A stretch of DNA of 64,000 nucleotides from JAIBJN01 sp963699495 (GTDB lineage: Bacteria > Actinomycetota > Thermoleophilia > Gaiellales > Gaiellaceae). A program made the position numbers and the translations under genes. The notes under the pieces were generated by a model that was given only the letters and a program-made list of their open reading frames with translations, did not search any database and was not told the origin of the DNA. Of this stretch, positions 17,049 through 24,249 are shown in pieces. Each line of letters starts with the position of its first letter. Position 1 is the stretch's first letter. The stretch covers positions 372,001-436,000 of the forward strand of contig CAVOUB010000008.1 of the NCBI GenBank assembly GCA_963699495.1, given 5' to 3'.

Positions 17049-17082
17049 ACCTGTGCCAGCGTTCGGGAATGTCACCCGAGAC
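17049..17082 (+). repeat. Dyad repeat copy R9
   Basis: ACCTGTGCCAGC, GTTCGGGAATG, TCACCCGAGAC. The central 16 bases are perfect. Confidence 0.75.
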
Positions 17083-17171
17083 CTGAGCGATTGTGTCGGA
17101 GCGGTGACACTTGTTTTATCCAGGCCGACAAGGGGTAGTCTGGCGCCGAGTCCCCGCCCAAGGAGGTCCTC

Positions 17172-18062
17172 ATGCCCACGACGAGTCTGCTCCCTGACGT
17201 CGGGATCGAGCTTCGGGAGGGTAACGCCGAGGTTGGCGATGTGAGCTTGCATTACGTCGAGGCCGGCGATGGGCCGCTGATCGTTCTGCTGCACGGCTTC
17301 CCGGAGTTTTGGTTCGGCTGGCGGCTCCAGATCGCGCCGCTCGCGGCGGCGGGCTATCGGGTCGTCGCGCCCGACACGCGTGGCTACAACCTCTCATCGA
17401 AGCCAGAGGGCTTCGAGGCCTACGGCGTCGACCTGCTCGCCGCCGACATTCGCGCTCTCATCGGAGCGCTCGGTGCCGAGTCCGCGCTGTTGGTCGGTCA
17501 CGACTGGGGCGGATCCATCGCCTGGACGACCGCGATGAACCACCCCGAGGTGGTCGAGCGACTCGCCATCCTCAACGCCGCCCATCCGCGGCGGCTCTCG
17601 CAGGGACTGCACCACCCGGACCAGCTGCGGAAGTCCTGGTACTTCTTCTTCTTCGCGCTGCCGGGACTGCCCGAGGAGGTGGTGCACCTCAGAGACTGGC
17701 ACTTCTATCGGCACTTCCTGGAAGACGCGAACCCGCCTTACACCGACCAGGAGATCGAGCGCTACGTCGAGGCGTGGTCGCAGCCAGGGGCATCGGCCGC
17801 GATGATCGACTACTACCGCGCCTCGGTACGACAGTCCCAGAAGGAAGCCGCGGCAAAGCTTCGCCCGATCTCGGCGCCGACACTGGTCATCTGGGGGGAG
17901 CGCGATTCCTACCTCGGCTCCGACCTCGCCGAGCCCGAACGCGACGACGTACCCAACCTCGACCGCGTGGAGCGCCTGCCCGACGCGTCGCACTGGGTGC
18001 ACCACGACGAGGCGGAACGAGTCAACCACCTGCTTATCGACTTCTTCGCCCCCGCCGCATAG
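17172..18062 (+). CDS. Epoxide hydrolase-like alpha/beta hydrolase
   Basis: 296 residues. LIVLLHGFPEFWFGW gives the HGFPE oxyanion motif of epoxide hydrolases and LVGHDWGGSIAW the nucleophile aspartate (GHDWGG). A cap domain containing YYRASVRQS supplies tyrosine, and the charge relay is completed by Asp in IWGERDSYLG and His in DASHWVHHD. It would hydrolyse epoxides or haloalkanes in the cytosol; the nucleophile Asp also fits haloalkane or fluoroacetate dehalogenases. The ATG has AAGGAGG just upstream. Repeat R10 starts 10 bases after the stop. Epoxide hydrolases are frequent passengers of integron cassettes. Confidence 0.9.
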   Translation: MPTTSLLPDVGIELREGNAEVGDVSLHYVEAGDGPLIVLLHGFPEFWFGWRLQIAPLAAAGYRVVAPDTRGYNLSSKPEGFEAYGVDLLAADIRALIGALGAESALLVGHDWGGSIAWTTAMNHPEVVERLAILNAAHPRRLSQGLHHPDQLRKSWYFFFFALPGLPEEVVHLRDWHFYRHFLEDANPPYTDQEIERYVEAWSQPGASAAMIDYYRASVRQSQKEAAAKLRPISAPTLVIWGERDSYLGSDLAEPERDDVPNLDRVERLPDASHWVHHDEAERVNHLLIDFFAPAA

Positions 18063-18071
18063 GCGCTAGAG

Positions 18072-18105
18072 GCATAAGCGAGCGTTCAGAAACGTCTCCT
18101 GCACT
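18072..18105 (+). repeat. Dyad repeat copy R10 (degenerate)
   Basis: AAGCGAGCGTTCAGAAACGT and CTCCTGCACTCG. The core and spacing are kept. Confidence 0.55.
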
Positions 18106-18657
18106 CGGGTTGTCGCGGGGAAGCCCAGATCGCCGAGGAACGCAGTGACGAGGGTGGGGGTCTGCGATCTGGGCGCGGGGACCCGCGGCAACCTGGCCGT
18201 TTCGGTCACTACCACCGGCGGGTCGAATGGGTCACGATTGGTGCTCGCCGGGGGCTCGTGCGGGGAAGCGTCCGAAGCGCGCCGGAGGTTCGACCCCGTG
18301 CCCCAGGCGGCGCGTGTCCTGGGGCGGAAGCTCTCCTGGAGCTAGATGTCGTGGTACGCGATCTTCGTCGCGACGTACTGGATCCCGCTGTCTCGCAGTA
18401 GCTTGAGGAGGTCATCAAGCGCGATCCAGGGGGCGGGATCGGACGGACTTGCGGCAGCTCCGAGCAGCGGGAGCACGGGTCGCGCTGCGGCGGCGGCGTG
18501 CCTTCCCGGCAGGGAAGCACCCGCGCGCGGCGCGGCCCGCGCTGGTTGGAGCACGCAGCAGCGCGAAGCGCCGCCCTTTATCTGTACGTGCAACGAAACT
18601 CGTCGCACGTTGCGTCTCTAGCATGGCAAGACCACCCCCTCAGGCGAGGCAATCGTG
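18106..18657. other. Non-coding or decayed stretch between R10 and R11
   Basis: Short frames exist on both strands, but none has a convincing start, RBS or family motif. The minus strand ends in APWIALDDLLKLLRDSGIQY and IAYHDI with a stop at 18342, which looks like the last 30 residues of a lost gene. Nothing else is recognised. Confidence 0.4.
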
Positions 18658-18691
18658 GCGTGGGCGAGTGTTCACGAATGTCCCCTGAGCC
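18658..18691 (+). repeat. Dyad repeat copy R11
   Basis: GCGTGGGCGAGTGTTCACGA and ATGTCCCCTGAGCC. It is the last copy in the window; the LanC-like gene follows after about 145 bases. Confidence 0.75.
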
Positions 18692-18835
18692 GCCCTCCTC
18701 GATCTCTCGCGGACCACCACGCGTGAAGTGAGAAGAAATTGGAGCTCGTAGACCACGGTTGCGCACGCCTGTAGGCGCAAGGCGGTTGTGCGAGGCTGAG
18801 CCCATGCGCTACGACGCAGCTGCCGGGGCTGGCCG

Positions 18836-19918
18836 TTGATGCTGTTCTCGCCGGAGTCGCATGAGCCGCTCACGGGTTCGGCGTGGGACGCCGACCGCGT
18901 CCGGTCAGCGATCGCGGGAGTCGTCGCCGGTGTCGAGGCGGAGTTCGGGGACGGGTGGCGGGTGCATCCGGCTGACGACCACGAGTCCCTGACGACGAAG
19001 CGCCTGCGCTCGGTCTATATGGGTGGCGCGGGCGTCGTCGACGCGCTGCACCGCCTGGCGCGGCGCGACTTCGTCGACCTGAGCCGCGACTATGTGCCGT
19101 ATCTCGAGGAGTCCGCCGTCGCACCGATGGACTGGAGCGACAGCGACGACACCCGCAGCCTCTCGTTCGGCGAGACGGGCATCCGGCTCGTGCTGCAGCG
19201 GCTCGCGCCCTCGACCGCGAACCTCGACCGGCTCTTGGAGCTGATCGACGCCAACGCCCACGACGAGCACTGCGAGCTGATGTCAGGGAGCGCCGGCACG
19301 ATCCTTGCAGGGCGGGAAATCGGGGCCGACGTGAGCACGAGCGTCGAGTGGCTACGGTCGCAGCGCGACGAGGACGGACTCTGGACACAGCGCGGATTGG
19401 GAGAGAGGCCAGTGCGCTATCTCGGGCCTGCACACGGGTTCGCTGGCTGCGTTCTTGCCCTCGGTGACGTCGGGGGCGTCTCGGACACAATCCGCTGCTA
19501 CGCCGTCGAGGAGGACGGCCTCGTCAACTGGCCGGGGATCGCTGGGTCGAGCCTTGTCGCCAAGCGCGATAAACGGATTCGCGTGCAGTGGTGTCACGGA
19601 GCGCCCGGGATCGTTGCCACGCTCGGGTCGCTCCTCGACGAGGATCTGGCGCTCGGCGGCGGCGAGCTGACGTGGCGCGCCGGTCCGCTTGAGAAAGGCG
19701 CCGGCTTGTGCCATGGCACGTCTGGAAACGGATACGCATTTCTCGTGCTGTTCGAGCGGACCGGCGACGAGCTGTGGCTCATGCGAGCGCGCGCATTCGC
19801 TATGCACGCGCTGGAGCAGCTGCAATACGAGCGCTACTCACTTTGGACGGGCTGTCTCGGGACCGCGCTCTACCTCGCCGACTGCGTCGACGGCGGCGGC
19901 ACGCTTCCGATCCCGTGA
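18836..19918 (+). CDS. LanC-like (lanthionine synthetase C-like) protein
   Basis: 360 residues of alpha/alpha-toroid type. RVQWCHGAPGIVATL carries the first zinc-ligand Cys with CHGAPG, and GAGLCHGTSGNGYAFL gives the Cys-His pair of the second; SLWTGCLGTALYLAD is the last conserved toroid motif. Bacterial LanC enzymes close lanthionine rings, and LanC-like proteins add glutathione to dehydroamino acids. No lantibiotic precursor or LanB/LanM dehydratase is visible nearby, so a role in repair or small-molecule conjugation is as likely as peptide maturation. An N-terminal 60-residue segment is less typical. Confidence 0.88.
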   Translation: MMLFSPESHEPLTGSAWDADRVRSAIAGVVAGVEAEFGDGWRVHPADDHESLTTKRLRSVYMGGAGVVDALHRLARRDFVDLSRDYVPYLEESAVAPMDWSDSDDTRSLSFGETGIRLVLQRLAPSTANLDRLLELIDANAHDEHCELMSGSAGTILAGREIGADVSTSVEWLRSQRDEDGLWTQRGLGERPVRYLGPAHGFAGCVLALGDVGGVSDTIRCYAVEEDGLVNWPGIAGSSLVAKRDKRIRVQWCHGAPGIVATLGSLLDEDLALGGGELTWRAGPLEKGAGLCHGTSGNGYAFLVLFERTGDELWLMRARAFAMHALEQLQYERYSLWTGCLGTALYLADCVDGGGTLPIP

Positions 19919-20134
19919 TACTCGGTGTATCGGGCGCCGAGATATCGATCCCGATCACGTAGCTGTGCACGACCCGGCCTCAGCTCGGATGAACTCGTGG
20001 CCAATCCGCGACAGCCGAAGGATCGGAGGCTCACGCGGACGAGTGGTTGCCTCCCGTGCGCGAGCGTGATGCTCCTTGAAGATTCCTGCACGGACAGCAA
20101 AGCGTTAGAAACGCTCGCTCCGTAGGATGCCCGC

Positions 20135-21073
20135 GTGATTCCCGCCCACCTGAAGGGTCGCGACTTCCTCCGCGTCAACGACTGGGCGCCGGAGGAGCTC
20201 GTGCTCGCTCTCGACCATGCCGACCGGCTGAAGGCCCGCCAGCGCGAGCGCGTGCCGCACCGCCTGCTCGAGGGGCGCACCTTGGGGATGATCTTCCAGA
20301 AGCCCTCGACCCGCACGCGCGTCAGCTTCGAGGTCGGCATCGCGCAGCTCGGCGGCACGGGGCTCTACCTCGCCGCCGGAGATCTCCAGCTCGGGCGCGG
20401 GGAGACGATCAAGGACACCGCCACCGTGCTTTCGCGCTACCTGGACGGGATCATGATCCGGACGTTCGAGCAGTCCGACGTGGACGAGCTCGCGGAGCAC
20501 GCCGACATCCCGGTCATCAACGGGCTCACCGACGAGTTCCATCCCTGCCAGGCGCTCGCCGACGTGATGACGATCCGCGAGCGGCTGGGCGGTTTCGAGG
20601 GCGTCCGCGTCGCGTACCTCGGCGACGGGAACAACGTCTGCCACTCGCTCATGGTCGCCTCGGCGAAGCTCGGCCTGGACTTCGTCGCGGCGACGCCCCC
20701 CGGCTACGAACCGGCGGAGGAGGTCGTGGGCTGGGCCCGCGAGGCCGCCGAGGTAAACGGGACGGCGGTCGAGCTGATCAACGACCCGCGCGAGGCCGCG
20801 ACCGGCGCCGACGTCCTCTACGCGGACGTCTGGACGAGCATGGGCCAGGACGAGGAGCGGGAGAAGCGCCTCGCCGACCTCGCCGGCTACGGCATCGACG
20901 CGGACCTGGTGGCGCTGGGCAGCGAGCGCGCGATCGTGCTCCACTGCCTGCCCGCGCACTACGGGGAGGAGATCACCGAGGACGTGCTCTACGGCGAGCG
21001 CTCGGCCGTCTGGGACCAGGCGGAGAACCGCCTCCACGCCCAGAAGGCGCTCATGGCCCTCGTCATCCGCTAG
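20135..21073 (+). CDS. argF: Ornithine carbamoyltransferase
   Basis: 312 residues with a GTG start. KPSTRTRVSFEVG is the carbamoyl-phosphate motif (STRTR), HPCQALADVMT the HPxQ motif, YLGDGNNVCHSL and DVWTSMGQDEE the ornithine domain (SMG loop), and VLHCLPAHYGEEI the HCLPA motif. It makes citrulline from ornithine and carbamoyl phosphate in arginine synthesis, or runs in reverse in catabolism with carbamate kinase. Its stop shares one base with the GTG of the metalloprotease gene. The 217-base gap 19919-20134 probably contains its promoter; no clear box was found. Confidence 0.95.
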   Translation: MIPAHLKGRDFLRVNDWAPEELVLALDHADRLKARQRERVPHRLLEGRTLGMIFQKPSTRTRVSFEVGIAQLGGTGLYLAAGDLQLGRGETIKDTATVLSRYLDGIMIRTFEQSDVDELAEHADIPVINGLTDEFHPCQALADVMTIRERLGGFEGVRVAYLGDGNNVCHSLMVASAKLGLDFVAATPPGYEPAEEVVGWAREAAEVNGTAVELINDPREAATGADVLYADVWTSMGQDEEREKRLADLAGYGIDADLVALGSERAIVLHCLPAHYGEEITEDVLYGERSAVWDQAENRLHAQKALMALVIR

Positions 21074-21408
21074 TGGACTTCGAGCAGCACGTCCGCGCCG
21101 CGCTCGACTCGCTCCCGGCGCGGCTCCAGGAGGCGATGTCGAACGTGGAGATCGTCGTCGAGGACGAGAACGACGAGGATCCCGACCTCTTCGGCCTCTA
21201 CCTCGGCATCCCGCTCACCGAGCGCGGCGTCGAGAGCTACGCGGGCGTGCTCCCGGACAAGATCGCCATCTACCGGATCCCGCTCGAGGAGGAGTTCGGC
21301 GACGATCCGGCCGTGCTCGAGGAGGAGATCCGCATCACGGTCGTCCACGAGATCGCGCACCACTTCGGGATCGACGAAGACCGCCTCTCCGAGCTCGGCT
21401 GGGGCTAG
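21073..21408 (+). CDS. Minimal zinc metalloprotease-like protein (MPN-unrelated, HEIAHH)
   Basis: 111 residues, GTG start overlapping the argF stop by one base. ITVVHEIAHHFGIDEDRLSE is the HExxH zinc motif with downstream acidic residue of the small metallopeptidase family known from actinobacteria and Thermus (TTHA0227-like, DUF1025). The protein is a single compact zincin domain without signal peptide. The substrate is unknown. Coupling to argF suggests co-transcription only. Confidence 0.85.
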   Translation: MDFEQHVRAALDSLPARLQEAMSNVEIVVEDENDEDPDLFGLYLGIPLTERGVESYAGVLPDKIAIYRIPLEEEFGDDPAVLEEEIRITVVHEIAHHFGIDEDRLSELGWG

Positions 21409-21692
21409 TCGTGGACGCGGGCGATGAGCTCGTGACGGCTGAGGATCTTGCAGGCCGTGCCGCCGAGCCTCACGTCGAAGCCGGCGCCCTTCGGGAAGAG
21501 CACCTTGTCGCCCGGCTCGATTCCGTGCGCCTCGCTGCCCACCGCGGTGACGATGCCTGAGAGGCAGCCGGCCTCAGCGCTCTGCGGGATGATCAGCCCG
21601 GTGCGCGTCTCGACGTCCTCGTCCACGGGCTCGACGATGAGATGGTCGTCGAGCGGCTCGAGCGTGATCGCGAGCGGGGCGGGATCCTCCAT
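21405..21692 (-). CDS. groS: GroES-like co-chaperonin (Cpn10)
   Basis: 95 residues from MEDPAPLAITLEPLDDHLIV. TRTGLIIPQSAEAG corresponds to the mobile loop (usually ..GIVLPD.A), and GIVTAVGSEAHGIEPGDKVLFPKGAGF is the GroES barrel core in two pieces. The heptameric lid works with GroEL. No groL is adjacent, so this is a lone or second GroES copy. The mobile-loop sequence differs from usual (SAEAG), which may mean a specialised partner. It is convergent with the metalloprotease gene (4-base overlap). Confidence 0.88.
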   Translation of the reverse strand: MEDPAPLAITLEPLDDHLIVEPVDEDVETRTGLIIPQSAEAGCLSGIVTAVGSEAHGIEPGDKVLFPKGAGFDVRLGGTACKILSRHELIARVHD

Positions 21693-21735
21693 CTCGTCTG
21701 ATTGTAGGCGGCGCCTCGCGTAGCATCCCGACCGC

Positions 21736-22548
21736 ATGCCGCGAAGCACGGTCTGCCTCAGCTTCGACTTCGACGCGCTCTCGGTCTGGCTCGCCTACGA
21801 CCACGTGACACCGGCGATGCTGAACCGCGGCGAGTACGGGGCCCGCGTCGGCGTCCCTCGCCTCCTGCGCTTCCTGGAAGAGCGCGAGCTCGCCGCGACC
21901 TTTTTCGTCCCCGGCCACACCGTCGAGTCCTTCCCCGCGGAGACGGCGTCGATCCTCGAGGCCGGGCACGAGGTCGCGCATCATTCCTACTCGCACGTCG
22001 ACCCCAGCCTGCAGACGCCCGACGAGGAACGCGCGGACATGGAGCGGGCCTGGGCGGTGCTCGATGGCATCGGCGTCGCACCGCTCGGGTTCCGCGCGCC
22101 GTCGGCCGACCTGTCGGAGTCGACGCTCTCCCTCGTCGAGGAGCTCGGCTTCCTCTATGACTCGAGCCTGATGACCGACGACTACCGGCCGTTCCACCCG
22201 CGCATCGGCGACAGGGTGGCGCGAGGCGTGCCGCTCGAGCGCGGGCGCGAGTCGACGCTCTGGGAGCTGCCGCTCTGCTTCGAGCTCGACGACTGGGTGC
22301 ACTTCCAGTTCAACTTCGACCCCTACCGCAAGGGCGGCGCGACGCCGGGCGACGTGCTCGAGATCTGGCAGGGGGAGTTCGACTGGATGGACGCGAACGT
22401 CGACCGCGGGATCCTCACGCTCACCATGCACCCGCAGGTGATCGGCCGCGGCCACCGGGTGGCGATGCTGGAGAGCTTCGTCGAGCACTGCGCCGACGCC
22501 GGCGCCCGCTTCGAGCGCCTGGGCGATGTCGCGCAGGCTCTCACCTGA
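21736..22548 (+). CDS. Polysaccharide deacetylase (NodB-fold) family protein
   Basis: 270 residues. CLSFDFDALSVW is the TFDDG-equivalent motif (here SFDFD), HHSYSHVDPS gives the H-x3-H metal pair, and FRAPSADLSESTL is motif 3 (R-x-P). The catalytic-base arrangement follows the subfamily that includes allantoinase-like and peptidoglycan deacetylases of the 'PuuE' type. There is no signal peptide, which favours a cytosolic amidohydrolase on a small substrate over cell-wall modification. The stop TGA shares its last base with the ATG of the sheath-like gene. Confidence 0.85.
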   Translation: MPRSTVCLSFDFDALSVWLAYDHVTPAMLNRGEYGARVGVPRLLRFLEERELAATFFVPGHTVESFPAETASILEAGHEVAHHSYSHVDPSLQTPDEERADMERAWAVLDGIGVAPLGFRAPSADLSESTLSLVEELGFLYDSSLMTDDYRPFHPRIGDRVARGVPLERGRESTLWELPLCFELDDWVHFQFNFDPYRKGGATPGDVLEIWQGEFDWMDANVDRGILTLTMHPQVIGRGHRVAMLESFVEHCADAGARFERLGDVAQALT

Positions 22549-23612
22549 TGGCGAGACCACGCCGACCGCGGGACCCGATCGAGGCGACGCCGACGTCCGT
22601 GGCGGCGTTCGTCGGATCCCTGCCGGCAGGGCCCCTGGCCGCGCCGACGCTCGTGACCTCGATGGTTGATGTCGAGCGCACGATTGGCAGCGCCGAGGGT
22701 GAGACAGCCGACGCCCTGCGGCTCTTCTTCGACAACGGCGGCAGACGGGCCTACATCACCGGCCTGGACGAGGCTCGTCCGGACCGCTCGCTCGACGCGC
22801 TCGCCGACACGAAGTTCAACCTCCTCGTCATCCCGGCAACCGCGCGTCTCGCCGACCACGAGGCACGCGAGCTCGCCGTCGCCGCGGCGCTCTTCGCCGA
22901 GGACCGCGGCGCGTTCTACGTCGTCGACCCACCGGCCGGTCGCACCGCAGCGAATGTCGCCCGCTGGGCGGGGTCGTTCGGCGGCGGCCCTAACTCGGCG
23001 TTGTACTTCCCTCGTCTGCGCGTGCGTGGCGCTTCGGGAGAGCGCGACGTAGCGGCCTCAGGGGGCGTCGCCGGCGTCATCGCCCGAATCGACATCGAGC
23101 GCGGCGTGCAGGTCGCCCCCGGCGGGACGGCGGCCACCCTGCAAGGCGTGCTCGCCCCCTCTCTCGAGCTCGACGATGCGACCGTCGAGGCGCTCAACCA
23201 GGCCGCCGTCAATCCGATCCGTCGCGTGCCCGGCCGCGGGACGGTCGTCTGGGGGGCGCGGACGCGAGCGGACACCGACACCGAATGGAAGTACGTGAAC
23301 GTGCGGCGGTTTGCGCTCTTCCTCGAGCGGAGTATCGACCAAGGTCTGCAGTGGGTCGTCTTCGAGCCCAACACAGAGCCGCTGTGGGCACAGGTGCGCG
23401 CCGCCGTGCGCCCGTTCCTGAACGTGCTCTTTCGCCAGGGAGCGTTCCCGGCCGCCAAGCCGGAGGACGCGTTCTTCGTCCGCTGCGACCGCACGACGAT
23501 GACCCAGGAGGACATCGAGTCGGGCCGCCTCGTCGTGCTCGTTGGCTTCGCGCCGCTCAGGCCTGCCGAATTCGTCCTCCTCCGCATCGGCCTCTGGGCA
23601 CGCCCACCCTGA
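22548..23612 (+). CDS. Orphan phage/contractile-tail sheath-like protein, short form
   Basis: 354 residues. The order of conserved blocks is that of contractile tail sheaths: PTSVAAFVGSLPAGPL and VTSMVDVERTIG (N-terminal), LRLFFDNGGRRAYI, FNLLVIPATARLADH, GAFYVVDPP, YFPRLRVRG, GVAGVIARIDIERGVQVAPGG, LNQAAVNPIRRVPGRGTVVWG, EWKYVNVRRFALFLERSI, WVVFEPNTEPLWAQVR, AFFVRCDRTTMTQEDIESG and APLRPAEFVLLRI. It is shorter than the usual 450-500 residues because the variable outer domain is missing. No tube, baseplate, spike or ATPase gene is nearby. It is coupled to the upstream deacetylase (TGATG). Function unknown: a domesticated sheath or a relict of an injection system. Confidence 0.88.
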   Translation: MARPRRPRDPIEATPTSVAAFVGSLPAGPLAAPTLVTSMVDVERTIGSAEGETADALRLFFDNGGRRAYITGLDEARPDRSLDALADTKFNLLVIPATARLADHEARELAVAAALFAEDRGAFYVVDPPAGRTAANVARWAGSFGGGPNSALYFPRLRVRGASGERDVAASGGVAGVIARIDIERGVQVAPGGTAATLQGVLAPSLELDDATVEALNQAAVNPIRRVPGRGTVVWGARTRADTDTEWKYVNVRRFALFLERSIDQGLQWVVFEPNTEPLWAQVRAAVRPFLNVLFRQGAFPAAKPEDAFFVRCDRTTMTQEDIESGRLVVLVGFAPLRPAEFVLLRIGLWARPP

Positions 23613-23629
23613 CCCGGGAGAATGCCGAC

Positions 23630-24204
23630 GTGGACGTGCCCGACACCCGCTACGCGCGCAGCGGCGACGTCAGCATCGCCTACCAGGTCGTCGGCAGCGG
23701 CCCGCAGGACGTAGTGGTCGTCCGCGGCAGCCTCGCGCACCTCGACTCGGTCTGGGAGCAGCCGACGACCCATCGGCCGAGCCCGAGCGCGTGCTGGCGA
23801 CGATCCTCTTCACCGACATCGTCGACTCGACCGGGCGGGCGGCGGAGCTCGGCGACGTGGGGTGGCGGGAGCTCCTGGGCCGGCACAACGCGCTCGTGCG
23901 GCGGCAGCTCTCGGAGTTCCGCGGCACGGAGCTGAACACGACCGGGGACGGCTTCGTCGCCTCCTTCGACGGGCCTCTCCGCGCGGTCCGCTGCGCCCGG
24001 GCCATCCGCGACGACGTCCGCGGGCTCGGGCTCGAGATCCGCGCCGGGCTCCACACCGGCGAAGGTGAGCTCCACGGCGGCAGGATCGGCGGGACCGTCA
24101 AGCACCTCGTCGCGGGCTCCGGCGTCGACTTCGACGGCCGCGGCTCCCACGTCCTCAAGGGCGTACCGGGCGAGTGGCGGCTCTTCGCCGTGCGAGAGGC
24201 CTGA
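23630..24204 (+). pseudogene. Decayed alpha/beta hydrolase - adenylate cyclase fusion
   Basis: GTG at 23630 opens DVPDTRYARSGDVSIAYQVV, the N-terminus of hydrolases fused to class III cyclases. After about 45 residues the sequence jumps, in a different frame, to the cyclase: RVLATILFTDIVDSTGRAAE with the metal Asp and NTTGDGFVASF with the second. At GGRIGG-TVKHLVAGSG about 23 family residues (normally IA.H..ARV...A..GEVLVS) are missing. So most of the hydrolase and a nucleotide-binding part of the cyclase are gone. It lies directly behind the sheath-like gene. Confidence 0.8.
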
Positions 24205-24249
24205 AGGCGCTCGTCGAGGAGCTCCCGTCTACACTCCGAAGTCAGGTAG

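Larger units (their letters stand above)
10325..18691 (+). repeat. Array of dispersed ~34-nt imperfect-dyad repeats separating single genes
   Basis: At least ten copies occur in 8.4 kb, all in the same orientation, in the gaps between unrelated single genes. The consensus in three parts is GGCTGGGCCAGC, GTTC-NN-GAATG and TCCCCTGAGCC. The centre TTC-NN-GAA is a dyad whose two middle bases vary (GG, GA, AC, GC, AG), and outer arms GGCT..GGG / CCC..AGCC are also complementary. Copies follow the + strand genes by 13-75 bases (hydrolase, AhpD-like and epoxide hydrolase genes). I found no copy outside this region of the window. The layout resembles an integron cassette array, but the GTTRRRY core is absent. 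Confidence 0.75.

Noticed and set aside
10325..18691. Canonical integron attC sites
   Set aside because: The repeats lack the GTTRRRY / RYYYAAC core, and no integron integrase is in the window, so they are described as cassette-like only.
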